A stretch of DNA of 21,432 nucleotides from an uncultured Lachnospiraceae bacterium (GTDB lineage Bacteria > Bacillota > Clostridia > Lachnospirales > Lachnospiraceae), in the NCBI GenBank assembly GCA_946549155.1, contig CAMNQN010000025.1, forward strand, positions 1-21,432, written 5' to 3'. Both the position numbers and the translations under genes were made by a program. This document shows, piece after piece, positions 7,404 to 14,737 of the stretch. Within the stretch, counting starts at the first letter, position 1. Each line of letters opens with the position of its first letter. The notes below the pieces were generated by a model, which saw only the letters and a program-made list of their open reading frames with translations, searched no databases and was not told the DNA's origin.

Positions 7404-7429
7404 AAGGACCGGGAGACAGGAGGCAGAGG

Positions 7430-8620
7430 ATGAAACGGTACAGTTATCAGGTTTATCTGGGAGGAGCAAAGGGCAGAGGGTATACTGTGGATGATATTCG
7501 AAGGCATCTTCCCGCTTCGGAGCATACCCGCAGGATTATTGCGGGCTGGACGACGGAGACGGAGCTGTACAGAGAATTAAGACGCTATACGGCGGCCCGT
7601 CAGATGGAATTGTGGCTGTGGTTCCCGGTTTTTTCCGAGCATACGGGTCAGGCGTATTTTCGGGCCCAGCGAAATATCGCTACGGGGAGAGCCTTTGAGG
7701 GAACGGTGTTTGATAAGGATGAAAACTTTGACTTCTGCTGTCCCTCCGATGAAGAGCTGCCGGAAAAGCTGGCGGAAATTTATGACCGGTACTATGCGGA
7801 TGTGGGCTTTGACGGTATTTTCCTGGACCGTATCCGGTATCCCTCCCTGACGGCGGGGCTGCCGGCGCTGTTCGGATGTGCTTGCCCGGAGTGCATGGAC
7901 TGGTTTGGGAAAAATGGGCTGCCGGAGCGGGAAATACGGGAATGCTTTGCGGATATCCGGGAAAAAGCGGGGGATGCGCACTGTGAAAATCCTCTGGGGA
8001 TCAGAGCGTATGAGGACGACAGGTATTCCTTTGCGGATCCGGTGATGGAGCAGCTTTGCTTCCTGAAGCAAAAGCGGATTACAGAGACCGTGTCCCGGGT
8101 GGTGAAGCGGTTCCGGCAAAGAGGGTTAAAGATAGGGATGGATTTGTTTGCCCCGTTTCTGGCGCCTTTTGTGGGACAGGATTACCGGGCCCTGGGAGCA
8201 ATGGCGGATCTGGTAAAGCCCATGATCTACCGGCTGACCGACACGCCGGCGGGGATGGAGTTTGAGCTTCGGGCTATTCTGACGGCCCTGGGGCATAGGG
8301 AAGAGGAAGTGAATAGGAGACGGACAGAATTTCTCCATCGTCTGTACCTGCCGGGGGAGGCGTGGGAAGTAAGGAGGCTGTTTTGCAGGGAATTGAAGGT
8401 GCTTGATCAGATGCGCTCCTTCGGCCTTTGGCAGTCCCTGGTTCCGGGAATCGAGATACATACTATAAAAGAAAAGCCGGCGGTGAAGGAGAAGGATATC
8501 CGGGAATCCGTCCGGATTTTGGAGGAGAAGGGTTTTTCTGACCGGATTGCCTGCTGGGATATTATGAGTGTTGGCCCGGGGCCTCTGGAGGCGTTTATCA
8601 ATGGGGAGGAGTGTGGATAG
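7430..8620 (+). CDS. Uncharacterised cytoplasmic TIM-barrel glycoside-hydrolase-like protein
   Basis: A 396-residue protein that I cannot assign to a named enzyme. It has no signal peptide or membrane segment, so it should act in the cytoplasm. LWLWFPVFSEHTG (60-72) and VGFDGIFLDRIRYPS (125-139) resemble barrel strands of putative glycosyl hydrolases (the GHL and DUF4015-type group), where a GFDGI-x-x-D-x-x-R-Y/F-P motif ends a strand with an acidic residue. CACPECMDWF (145-154) resembles the cysteine-rich C-x-C-x-x-C segment of that group. MDLFAPFLAPFVGQDY and LVKPMIYRLTD look like later barrel strands. It lies 26 bp after the regulator and directly abuts the transporter ATPase, whose ATG follows its stop codon without a gap. 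A role in cleaving an imported glycoside or glycoside phosphate is plausible but unproven. Confidence 0.6.
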   Translation: MKRYSYQVYLGGAKGRGYTVDDIRRHLPASEHTRRIIAGWTTETELYRELRRYTAARQMELWLWFPVFSEHTGQAYFRAQRNIATGRAFEGTVFDKDENFDFCCPSDEELPEKLAEIYDRYYADVGFDGIFLDRIRYPSLTAGLPALFGCACPECMDWFGKNGLPEREIRECFADIREKAGDAHCENPLGIRAYEDDRYSFADPVMEQLCFLKQKRITETVSRVVKRFRQRGLKIGMDLFAPFLAPFVGQDYRALGAMADLVKPMIYRLTDTPAGMEFELRAILTALGHREEEVNRRRTEFLHRLYLPGEAWEVRRLFCRELKVLDQMRSFGLWQSLVPGIEIHTIKEKPAVKEKDIRESVRILEEKGFSDRIACWDIMSVGPGPLEAFINGEECG

Positions 8621-10138
8621 ATGGGCAGCGTATTGGAATTTGACGAGATATGCAAAGAGTTTCATGGGGTGTACGCATTGAAGAATATCAGCTTTTCCGC
8701 CAAAGGCGGAGAGGTGCTGGCCCTTGTGGGGGAAAACGGGGCGGGCAAGTCCACACTTCTGAAAATTTTGGGAGGAGATTATCAACCCACGTCAGGAAAT
8801 TACCGAATCAATGGGGAAACAAAAAAATTTGGCAGCCCCAATGAGGCAATCCGCGCGGGGGTAGGGTTGATCTATCAGGAGCGCCAGATGGTTCCGGAGC
8901 TGACAGTGGGGGAAAATATATTTATGGGAAGGCTGCCGAAACGGCGGGGCATCGTGGATGCCCGGCTTCTGAACCAAAGAGCCAGAGCGCTGATAGAGGA
9001 ATTCGAGCTGGAAATCGATCCGGAGGAAAAGCTGAAAAATTTATCCGTGGCCATGCAGCAGATGGTGGAGATTATGAAGGTATATTCCAGAAATCCCAGC
9101 TTTATTGCCTTTGATGAGCCGACCACAGCGCTGACGGAGAATGAGGCGGAGGTTTTATTCCGGCTGATTGAAACAAAACTGAAGCAAAAAGGAATCATTA
9201 TTTTATATGTGTCCCACCGGATGGAGGAGATTTTCCGGCTTTCGGACAGGATTGTGATCCTGAAGGACGGAGAACTGGTGAACACGGTCCATACGGCGGA
9301 TACCACGGAGGAGGAAGTGGTCCGGAGTATGGTGGGGCGTCCGCCGGAGAAGATTTTCGGGGAATTAAAGCGGACAGCGCTGCGGGAAGAGACGGTTCTG
9401 TCGGTGGAGAAGCTTACGGGAAGGGGATACCGGGATGTTTCCTTTTCCCTGAAAAAGGGGGAAATTCTGGGCTTCTTCGGACTGGTGGGAAGCGGCAGAA
9501 CGGAGCTGATGCGGGGCATTTTTGGCGCGGACCCCATATGGAGGGGGACGATGACATACCGGGGAAAAGAAAGATGCTTTCGCACGCCGCAGGAGGCGGT
9601 GGCCAATGGATTTGGCTTTTTGACGGAGGACCGGAAGGAACAGGGAATTTTCCCCATCCGCTCCGTGAGAGACAATATGAGCATTGTATATCTGAAAAAC
9701 TTAAAGAAGGCGTGTTTTATTGAGGCGAGAAAAGAAAATCAGTTTGCGGAAGGAAACTGTCGGGAATTTGCCATAAAGACGACCTCCATCCAGAAAAAGA
9801 TTGAGGAATTAAGCGGAGGGAACCAGCAGAAGGTACTGCTTGCCCGCTGGCTTTCTGTGAAACCGGAGGTGCTGATTCTGGATGAGCCCACCAAGGGAAT
9901 CGATGTGGGCGCGAAGGCGGAGCTTTATCACATTATCCGTGAAATTGCAAACCAGGGGATCTCTGTTTTGCTGGTTTCTTCGGAGCTGCCGGAGATCATC
10001 GGGCTCAGTGACCGGATCTGTGTGATGAAGGAAGGACGGATTGCAGCCCAGGTGAACAGGGAGGATGCCAGCGAGGAAACTGTGATTGCGTACGCGATGA
10101 TGGGTGGCGGTGCCGCGAAGGAGGCAGAATATGAATAA
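8621..10138 (+). CDS. ABC sugar transporter ATPase with two nucleotide-binding domains (RbsA/AraG type)
   Basis: A 505-residue tandem ATPase that powers uptake of a monosaccharide through the permease encoded next. The first domain has Walker A GENGAGKST (37-45), a Q-loop IYQERQMV, a degenerate signature LSVAMQQMVEI and Walker B FIAFDEPT. The second domain has the family's lysine-less Walker A variant GLVGSGRTEL, a full signature LSGGNQQKVLLARW and Walker B VLILDEPTKGID. This asymmetry is normal for RbsA, MglA, XylG and AraG proteins. Its ATG begins directly after the stop of the preceding gene, and its last 8 bases overlap the permease start, so the genes are translationally coupled. Confidence 0.95.
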   Translation: MGSVLEFDEICKEFHGVYALKNISFSAKGGEVLALVGENGAGKSTLLKILGGDYQPTSGNYRINGETKKFGSPNEAIRAGVGLIYQERQMVPELTVGENIFMGRLPKRRGIVDARLLNQRARALIEEFELEIDPEEKLKNLSVAMQQMVEIMKVYSRNPSFIAFDEPTTALTENEAEVLFRLIETKLKQKGIIILYVSHRMEEIFRLSDRIVILKDGELVNTVHTADTTEEEVVRSMVGRPPEKIFGELKRTALREETVLSVEKLTGRGYRDVSFSLKKGEILGFFGLVGSGRTELMRGIFGADPIWRGTMTYRGKERCFRTPQEAVANGFGFLTEDRKEQGIFPIRSVRDNMSIVYLKNLKKACFIEARKENQFAEGNCREFAIKTTSIQKKIEELSGGNQQKVLLARWLSVKPEVLILDEPTKGIDVGAKAELYHIIREIANQGISVLLVSSELPEIIGLSDRICVMKEGRIAAQVNREDASEETVIAYAMMGGGAAKEAEYE

Positions 10139-11117
10139 CGGGAAAAATAAAAAGTATGCACAGATATTCAAACGCATGGTGGATTCCAACTACTTTGTGC
10201 TGATTATTGTCTGGATATTGATGTGTGTTGTGTTTACCAAACTGCAGAGAAACTTTTTTTCTTATCAGAATATCCTGAATATTCTCACATCGGGTTCCCT
10301 GATCGGCCTGATTGCGATTGCGGAATCCTATCTGATTATTGCGGGGATGATTGACCTGTCAGTGGGCGCGGTGGCCGCTTTTTCCGGCGTGCTGGCGGCG
10401 ATTCTGGCAAGGCAGGAGCTGGCGCTGCCGCTTATCATCCTGCTTACACTTTTTGTGGGCTGCATGTTCGGCACACTCAGCGGATTGCTGGTGACGAAGA
10501 TTAAGCTGCAGCCGTTTATTGCCACGCTGGCGGTTATGTCCATTGCGCGGGGTCTTGCGTATATTATATGCTCGGTAAAGCCTGTGAGAATCGCCATGAA
10601 ATCCTTAAATTCCCTGGGCTCTGTGCAGCTCTTAAAGGTACCGTTTCCGGTCCTGTTACTTTTATTGCTTCTGTTATTATTCGGTATTCTGCTAGCGAAA
10701 ACAGAATTTGGGAGAAGCGTCTATATGATTGGGGGCAATGCCAATGCCGCCAGGCTTGCGGGAATTAACGTAGATTGGACAAAAATACGCCTGTTTATGA
10801 TTTCCGGGCTGTTGTCGTCGCTGGGTGGTATCATTCTTGCCGCGCGCATGAATTCCGGACAGCCAGGGGCGGCGGCCTCCGTGGATTTTGACGCGATCAC
10901 CGCAGTAGTATTGGGGGGAATTGCGATGACAGGCGGAACCGGATCTATGTTCGGAACATTTCTGGGGCTGATGATTCTGCTTACGCTCAATAATGGGCTG
11001 CTGATTTTAGGTGTGACCACCTATTGGCAGGATGTGGCGAAGGGAATTGTTCTGATCTTTGCCCTGACGCTGGACTTCTATCGGACAGAGCGCAGAAACA
11101 GGGTAAAGGCAGTGTAA
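10131..11117 (+). CDS. ABC sugar transporter permease (RbsC/AraH type)
   Basis: A 328-residue integral membrane protein with about eight to ten hydrophobic segments, of the ribose/arabinose permease family. GMIDLSVGAVAAFSG and TKIKLQPFIATLAVMSIARG are family hallmarks, and GGIAMTGGTGSMFGTFLGL near the C-terminus is the conserved permease loop. A GTG at 10104 could give a longer form, but AAGGAGG (10118-10124) is correctly spaced for the ATG at 10131, which overlaps the ATPase stop by 8 bp. It should form the membrane channel with the ATPase at 8621-10138 and receive sugar from the binding protein at 11160-12188. Confidence 0.95.
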   Translation: MNNGKNKKYAQIFKRMVDSNYFVLIIVWILMCVVFTKLQRNFFSYQNILNILTSGSLIGLIAIAESYLIIAGMIDLSVGAVAAFSGVLAAILARQELALPLIILLTLFVGCMFGTLSGLLVTKIKLQPFIATLAVMSIARGLAYIICSVKPVRIAMKSLNSLGSVQLLKVPFPVLLLLLLLLLFGILLAKTEFGRSVYMIGGNANAARLAGINVDWTKIRLFMISGLLSSLGGIILAARMNSGQPGAAASVDFDAITAVVLGGIAMTGGTGSMFGTFLGLMILLTLNNGLLILGVTTYWQDVAKGIVLIFALTLDFYRTERRNRVKAV

Positions 11118-11159
11118 TGGGGTTTTTGATCTTGGAACAAAAGAGAGGAGAAGGAAAAC

Positions 11160-12188
11160 ATGAAGAAAAAGATGATGGCGATGTTTGCAGCGGCAGCAGC
11201 GGCGGCGGTTCTGACGGCGGTGCCCGCCAGTGCCGGGGACGCCAAGGAGGAGATCCTGGTGGGGGCGATATACCGTGATCTCACCCAGACCTGGTTTGAG
11301 AATGAGTCCAATGCGGCGAAGGCGACGGCAGAGGATCTGGGAATTAAGATCCTGATCGGGGATGCCCAGGAGGATCCGGCAGTTCTGACGGATGTACTGG
11401 ACAGCTTTATTACCCAGGGAATCCAGGGGCTCGTAATTAATACCTGCGACCAGGGGATGAGCCAGATTATTCTTGACAAGTGTGAAGCGGCAGGAATTCC
11501 CGTGGTGGCGGTGGATGTACCCCTGATCGATGAGGATGGCGTGTATATCGCTCCGGCGGTGATCCTGGATTCCTATCTGTGCGGTCAGCAGACAGCGGAA
11601 TGGCTGCTGAATTATGTGGAGGAAAACGGCGGGATGGAGGATCCCTCTGCCACGGGTTATCTGATCCTGGCCATGGAGACGGTTACCAGCTGTATTCCCA
11701 GAGCGGATGGACAATATGATTACTTTACGGAGCATCAGCCGGATTTCCCGGCGGAGAATATTTTCCGGGTGGATTACGGTGAGGGCTCTTCCGACTCCGG
11801 ATACAATGCGGCTGCGGCCACAATGACAGCCCATCCGGAGATTAAAACCTGGTATGTGGTGGCGGCCAACGACGAGGGCGTTGTAGGCGCGGCCCGTTTC
11901 CTGGAGGAGACCGGACTGGACGAGGCGGCTGTGTGCGTGGGGATCGACGGTTATCTGGCGGCCGATGAATTTAAGAAAGATGCTTCGCCGGTAAAGGCCT
12001 CTGCGTATCTGGATTCCGGGACGGTGGCCAAGGTGTCGGTGACGGCGGTCTACGAGAACATTGTAAACGGTACGGAAATCTTTGGGGAGTACAAGGAGGA
12101 AGGAAAAGAATTCGGCGTATATCCCTTCGGCTCTGTCATTGTAACAAAGGAAAATTACCAGGAGATTATGGGAGAAGCAGCAGAGTAA
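11160..12188 (+). CDS. Periplasmic-type sugar-binding protein, arabinose-binding-protein-like, without lipobox
   Basis: A 342-residue solute-binding protein (type I periplasmic fold). Residues 1-25 form a signal peptide: basic MKKK, an alanine-rich core and a type I cleavage site ASA before Gly26. No lipobox cysteine is present in or just after it, unusual for a Gram-positive binding protein. The mature part follows the AraF pattern: YRDLTQTWFENE near the start, a hinge segment GIQGLVINTCDQG, then TWYVVAANDEGVVGAARFLEETG and the C-terminal SVIVTKENYQEIM, close in pattern to the arabinose-binding family. It is 42 bp after the permease, and an AGAGGAGAAGG ribosome site precedes the ATG. The ligand is probably a monosaccharide or simple derivative; L-arabinose itself is not implied by the operon content. 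Confidence 0.88.
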   Translation: MKKKMMAMFAAAAAAAVLTAVPASAGDAKEEILVGAIYRDLTQTWFENESNAAKATAEDLGIKILIGDAQEDPAVLTDVLDSFITQGIQGLVINTCDQGMSQIILDKCEAAGIPVVAVDVPLIDEDGVYIAPAVILDSYLCGQQTAEWLLNYVEENGGMEDPSATGYLILAMETVTSCIPRADGQYDYFTEHQPDFPAENIFRVDYGEGSSDSGYNAAAATMTAHPEIKTWYVVAANDEGVVGAARFLEETGLDEAAVCVGIDGYLAADEFKKDASPVKASAYLDSGTVAKVSVTAVYENIVNGTEIFGEYKEEGKEFGVYPFGSVIVTKENYQEIMGEAAE

Positions 12189-12212
12189 CACATTTTGGAG
12201 AGAGGAACTGCC

Positions 12213-13238
12213 ATGTATTTGACAGAAAAAGAAATACAAAATGAATTTTTGAGTATCCGCCGCTGTCTGGACTATGTTTCAGAGCAGGAGAACGGGATCA
12301 GAAGCCTGTTCCGGGGAAAGAAAAGAGTTTGGGTAGTGGGAAGCGGTTCCAGCTATTATCTGGCGAAATCCGCGGCTTCCATGCTGACGATGCGGTGCGG
12401 GATTCCGTCCTTTGCCCTGACAGCGGGAGAATTACTTCTTCATACGGATCGTTATCGGAGAGCGATGGAGGGGAGCATACTTCTTTTCATAACCAGATCC
12501 GGACAGACCAGCGAGGTTTTGCAGGGTCGGGAGGCGGTTTTGGATGTACCGGGTATAAATATGGCGGTTCTTACCGCGAATCAGGAATCCGTTTTGAACA
12601 GAGCGTGTGGTTTCTCCCTCTGTGTGCCCTGGGCTTTCGATGAAAGTGTTTGCCAGACACGGACAATTGGGTCCTTTTACGCCTGCATTTCCATGATTAC
12701 AGCGCTCCTTTCCGGTGACGGACGGTTAAAACGGGAGCTGTATTTAGCCTGCAGCCAGGAGGAAAAGCTGAGAGAAAAAATTCTCCTGGCGGCAGGGAAG
12801 GTGGCTGCCTGGAACTGGGAGCGGGGGATCGTACTGGCAGACAGCGAGGCCTCCGGGGTGATGGAGGAAGGCGCGCTGGCCTTTAAGGAAATCTGCTGTA
12901 CGGATTCTAACTTCTATCAGGTGCTGGATGTGCGTCACGGGCCTATGGTTATGATTGAAGGGAACTCCCTGGTGTTCCTTTTGCTGGAGCAAAATGGGGC
13001 GATCGAGGAGACGCTGGTACGGGATCTGGGAGAAAAGACCGGAAATCTGGTTACATTTGGGCCCTTTGAAAAACGGGAGCCTTTGGGACTTCATTTCCAG
13101 GTGGAGGAATTACAGGACCCAATAGCCTATGCGGTGCTGGCACTTTATTTCCTGCAGAATGTCACCCTGCAAAGGGCACTGCGCAGGGGGATAAATCCAG
13201 ACCGCCCGCGGGGGCTGGATCCCTGGATAAAATTATAG
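12213..13238 (+). CDS. SIS-domain sugar-phosphate isomerase/deaminase (AgaS/FrlB/GlmS-C type)
   Basis: A 341-residue protein with two SIS domains (roughly residues 30-165 and 195-320), the fold of the GlmS isomerase half, AgaS and the fructoselysine-6-phosphate deglycase FrlB. The first sugar-phosphate loop is VVGSGSSYYLA (41-51), followed by TRSGQTSEV (94-102), the conserved serine-rich phosphate loop. DVRHGPMVMIE matches the second-domain motif RHGP, and the end NPDRPRGLDPWIKL matches the usual C-terminal tail of SIS isomerases. An upstream in-frame TTG at 12195 exists, but GGAGAGAGGA (12197-12206) is placed for the ATG at 12213. It lies 24 bp after the binding protein. Its likely job is isomerising, deaminating or deglycating the phosphorylated substrate made by the kinase at 5732. 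Exact chemistry is open. Confidence 0.85.
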   Translation: MYLTEKEIQNEFLSIRRCLDYVSEQENGIRSLFRGKKRVWVVGSGSSYYLAKSAASMLTMRCGIPSFALTAGELLLHTDRYRRAMEGSILLFITRSGQTSEVLQGREAVLDVPGINMAVLTANQESVLNRACGFSLCVPWAFDESVCQTRTIGSFYACISMITALLSGDGRLKRELYLACSQEEKLREKILLAAGKVAAWNWERGIVLADSEASGVMEEGALAFKEICCTDSNFYQVLDVRHGPMVMIEGNSLVFLLLEQNGAIEETLVRDLGEKTGNLVTFGPFEKREPLGLHFQVEELQDPIAYAVLALYFLQNVTLQRALRRGINPDRPRGLDPWIKL

Positions 13239-13242
13239 CGGT

Positions 13243-13554
13243 GGGTTTTGGGTGATTAGGAGGACGCAGGAAGAGGCGGGCAAGCAGGGCCGCAGGCATC
13301 TGGAAAATAACTCCGGATACCAAGAAAATCTAAGATGCAGACAGACGAAAATTTCGGGCACCGGGACGGTTCGCCGGGAAATCCTGATGATTTCCCGGCT
13401 CAGCGCCCCTGAGCTGTCAGCCTTGAGGGCTGCCAGCTCTCCCGAAATTTTCGTCCGTCTCTATCTAAGATTTTCTTGGTATTCGAAGCAGTTTTTCAGA
13501 TGACAGTGTCGGCTCCGCGCCTTCCCTTCCTGCGTCCTCTTGAATAACAAAACA
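13243..13554 (+). repeat. Long self-complementary structured repeat, copy B (MITE-like)
   Basis: Second copy of the 5305-5609 element in the same orientation, starting a few bases after the SIS gene stop. Bases 13255-13476 are identical to 5315-5536. Beyond 13476 the outer 3' arm differs from copy A but still pairs with its own 5' arm: GAGGACGCAGGAAG (13260-13273) pairs with CTTCCTGCGTCCTC (13526-13539), and ATACCAAGAAAATCT pairs with AGATTTTCTTGGTAT without the one-base bulge present in copy A. Both copies end in AACAAAACA. It occupies most of the 506-bp gap before the DeoR gene; the rest of the gap holds the promoter at 13611 and no other feature I can support. Confidence 0.85.
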
Positions 13555-13610
13555 CGAAGGACATTGCCACCCGACCAGTAACGTGGAAGCCGGCGGCAGT
13601 GAAAAAGATA

Positions 13611-13640
13611 TGGACAGCGTGAAATGGGTTATTATATAAT
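13611..13640 (+). promoter_or_regulatory. Promoter of the second DeoR regulator gene
   Basis: TGGACA (13611-13616), an 18-bp spacer and a perfect TATAAT (13635-13640) lie about 105 bp before the ATG at 13745. The regulator therefore appears to be transcribed separately from the operon that it precedes. Confidence 0.6.
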
Positions 13641-13744
13641 GATTTCAGAGCTTTACAGAGGAGCGCGTCAGTCACCTGCTTTTTATAAAGGGATGAGCAG
13701 TGCGATGACAACGCCTGGCAGAGAAATGAATTGGGGTAAAGGGT

Positions 13745-14506
13745 ATGTATTATCAGGAAAGACAAAAGCGGATTTTAGAGTATATTATGCAGAAGCCCTC
13801 CGTTTCGGTTACGGAGCTGAGCGACGTTTTTAAGGTGTCCACGGTGACGATCCGGAAGGACCTGAGGGATCTTAGCGAGAAAGGAAAGGTGGAGCGGACC
13901 CACGGCGGGGCCATCTGTCCGAATAAGAGCAGCTATGAGGAGACGGAGGCTGCCAAAGAGTTTATCAATATTGAGAGCAAGCAGGAGATTGCGAAAAAGG
14001 CGGTGAGGCTGGTGGAGGAGGGCAGCACGATCATTCTGGATGCCGGCTCCACCACCCAGGAGCTGGCCAAGCTGCTGGTGGAGGAGAAGCTGAAGGGCGT
14101 TACGGTGATCACCTACGCGCTGAATATCGCCTACACCTTCCGGCAGAGCCGGGAATATAATCTGGTAATGCTGGGGGGACAGTTCCGCCACGGGATGATG
14201 TCCTTCGTGGGGCCCTATGCGATTCAGATGCTACAGGAGCTTCACGCGGACAAAAGCTTTATCGGTATAAACGGCTACACCATGGAGGAGGGGCTGACGA
14301 CGCCCAACCCCTATGAGGCGGAGGTGAAGCGGAATATTGTGCAGCGCAGCAAGGAGTGCATCCTGCTGGCGGATTCCGAGAAGTATGGAAATATCAGTAT
14401 GGCCAAGGTGGCGGATATCTCGGAGATCAGCGCGCTGGTGACGGATTCCGGCCTGTCGGAGGTGGCCAGACAGGAGCTGACAGAGCGGGGAGTGCGGATA
14501 TATTAG
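13745..14506 (+). CDS. DeoR/GlpR-family transcriptional repressor
   Basis: A 253-residue regulator, the normal length for the family. Residues 1-57 form the DeoR helix-turn-helix (RQKRILEYI at the start, VSVTELSDVFKVSTVTIRKD as recognition helices), followed by the hallmark RTHGGA. The rest is the sugar-phosphate sensor domain, with ILDAGSTTQELA (phosphate-binding region), MLGGQFRHGMMSFVGPYA and ILLADSEKYG. It lies 231 bp before the binding-protein gene and has its own promoter. The intervening region carries three ACGAAA repeats at the operon promoter, so it most likely represses the 14738-21432 operon. The ribosome site is weak (GGGGTAAAGGG), consistent with low expression. Confidence 0.92.
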   Translation: MYYQERQKRILEYIMQKPSVSVTELSDVFKVSTVTIRKDLRDLSEKGKVERTHGGAICPNKSSYEETEAAKEFINIESKQEIAKKAVRLVEEGSTIILDAGSTTQELAKLLVEEKLKGVTVITYALNIAYTFRQSREYNLVMLGGQFRHGMMSFVGPYAIQMLQELHADKSFIGINGYTMEEGLTTPNPYEAEVKRNIVQRSKECILLADSEKYGNISMAKVADISEISALVTDSGLSEVARQELTERGVRIY

Positions 14507-14628
14507 GGCGGTGCGGATGAAAAAGTAATTGTAAAAGCGTGATCTGAAGCCAAACTGGCAAAGTGCACAAAAAAAACTGTGTGAATTATGACATTTATAC
14601 AAAGTAACAACTTTTTTTCACTAAGATA

Positions 14629-14657
14629 TTGACAACGAAAGTGAAATGAAATATGAT
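14629..14657 (+). promoter_or_regulatory. Strong promoter of the second transporter/aldolase operon
   Basis: TTGACA (14629-14634), a 17-bp spacer and TATGAT (14652-14657) precede the binding-protein gene by about 80 bp. The AAAGGAGG at 14721-14728 completes a strong expression signal. Confidence 0.75.
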
Positions 14658-14684
14658 GTTACCATCAAACGAAACAAAACGAAA
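14635..14684 (+). repeat. ACGAAA repeats overlapping the promoter, candidate DeoR operators
   Basis: ACGAAA occurs at 14635-14640 (within the promoter spacer), 14669-14674 and 14679-14684 (around and after the transcription start). The last two are exactly 10 bp apart, and GTGAAA and TGAAAT follow the first. One site set inside the spacer and one downstream suits a DeoR-family repressor, which commonly uses spaced direct repeats. Confidence 0.45.
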
Positions 14685-14737
14685 GTTTTGCTCGTGTAAA
14701 AACATATTACACACATTTCTAAAGGAGGATATTCATC

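Noticed and set aside
12195..12212. TTG start extending the SIS-domain protein by six residues
   Set aside because: The ribosome site GGAGAGAGGA overlaps this start and is correctly spaced for the ATG at 12213.
11007..12239. 410-residue open frame on the minus strand opposite the binding protein and permease end
   Set aside because: It is the antisense shadow of two well-supported plus-strand genes, rich in His, Arg and Leu as expected from reverse codons, with no recognisable motif.
5305..13554. Composite transposon reading of the paired repeats
   Set aside because: No transposase, integrase or recombinase gene is present between or beside the repeats, and no clear target-site duplication was seen, so only a recombination-prone cassette is proposed.
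13624..13833. 69-residue frame overlapping the DeoR start
   Set aside because: It overlaps the promoter region and then runs out of frame into the DeoR gene, which has clear domain support.
14507..14628. Possible terminator after the second DeoR gene
   Set aside because: Only a weak GCC-AAACT-GGC hairpin and short CACA/TGTG arms around an A-run were found, with no stable stem plus T-tract.
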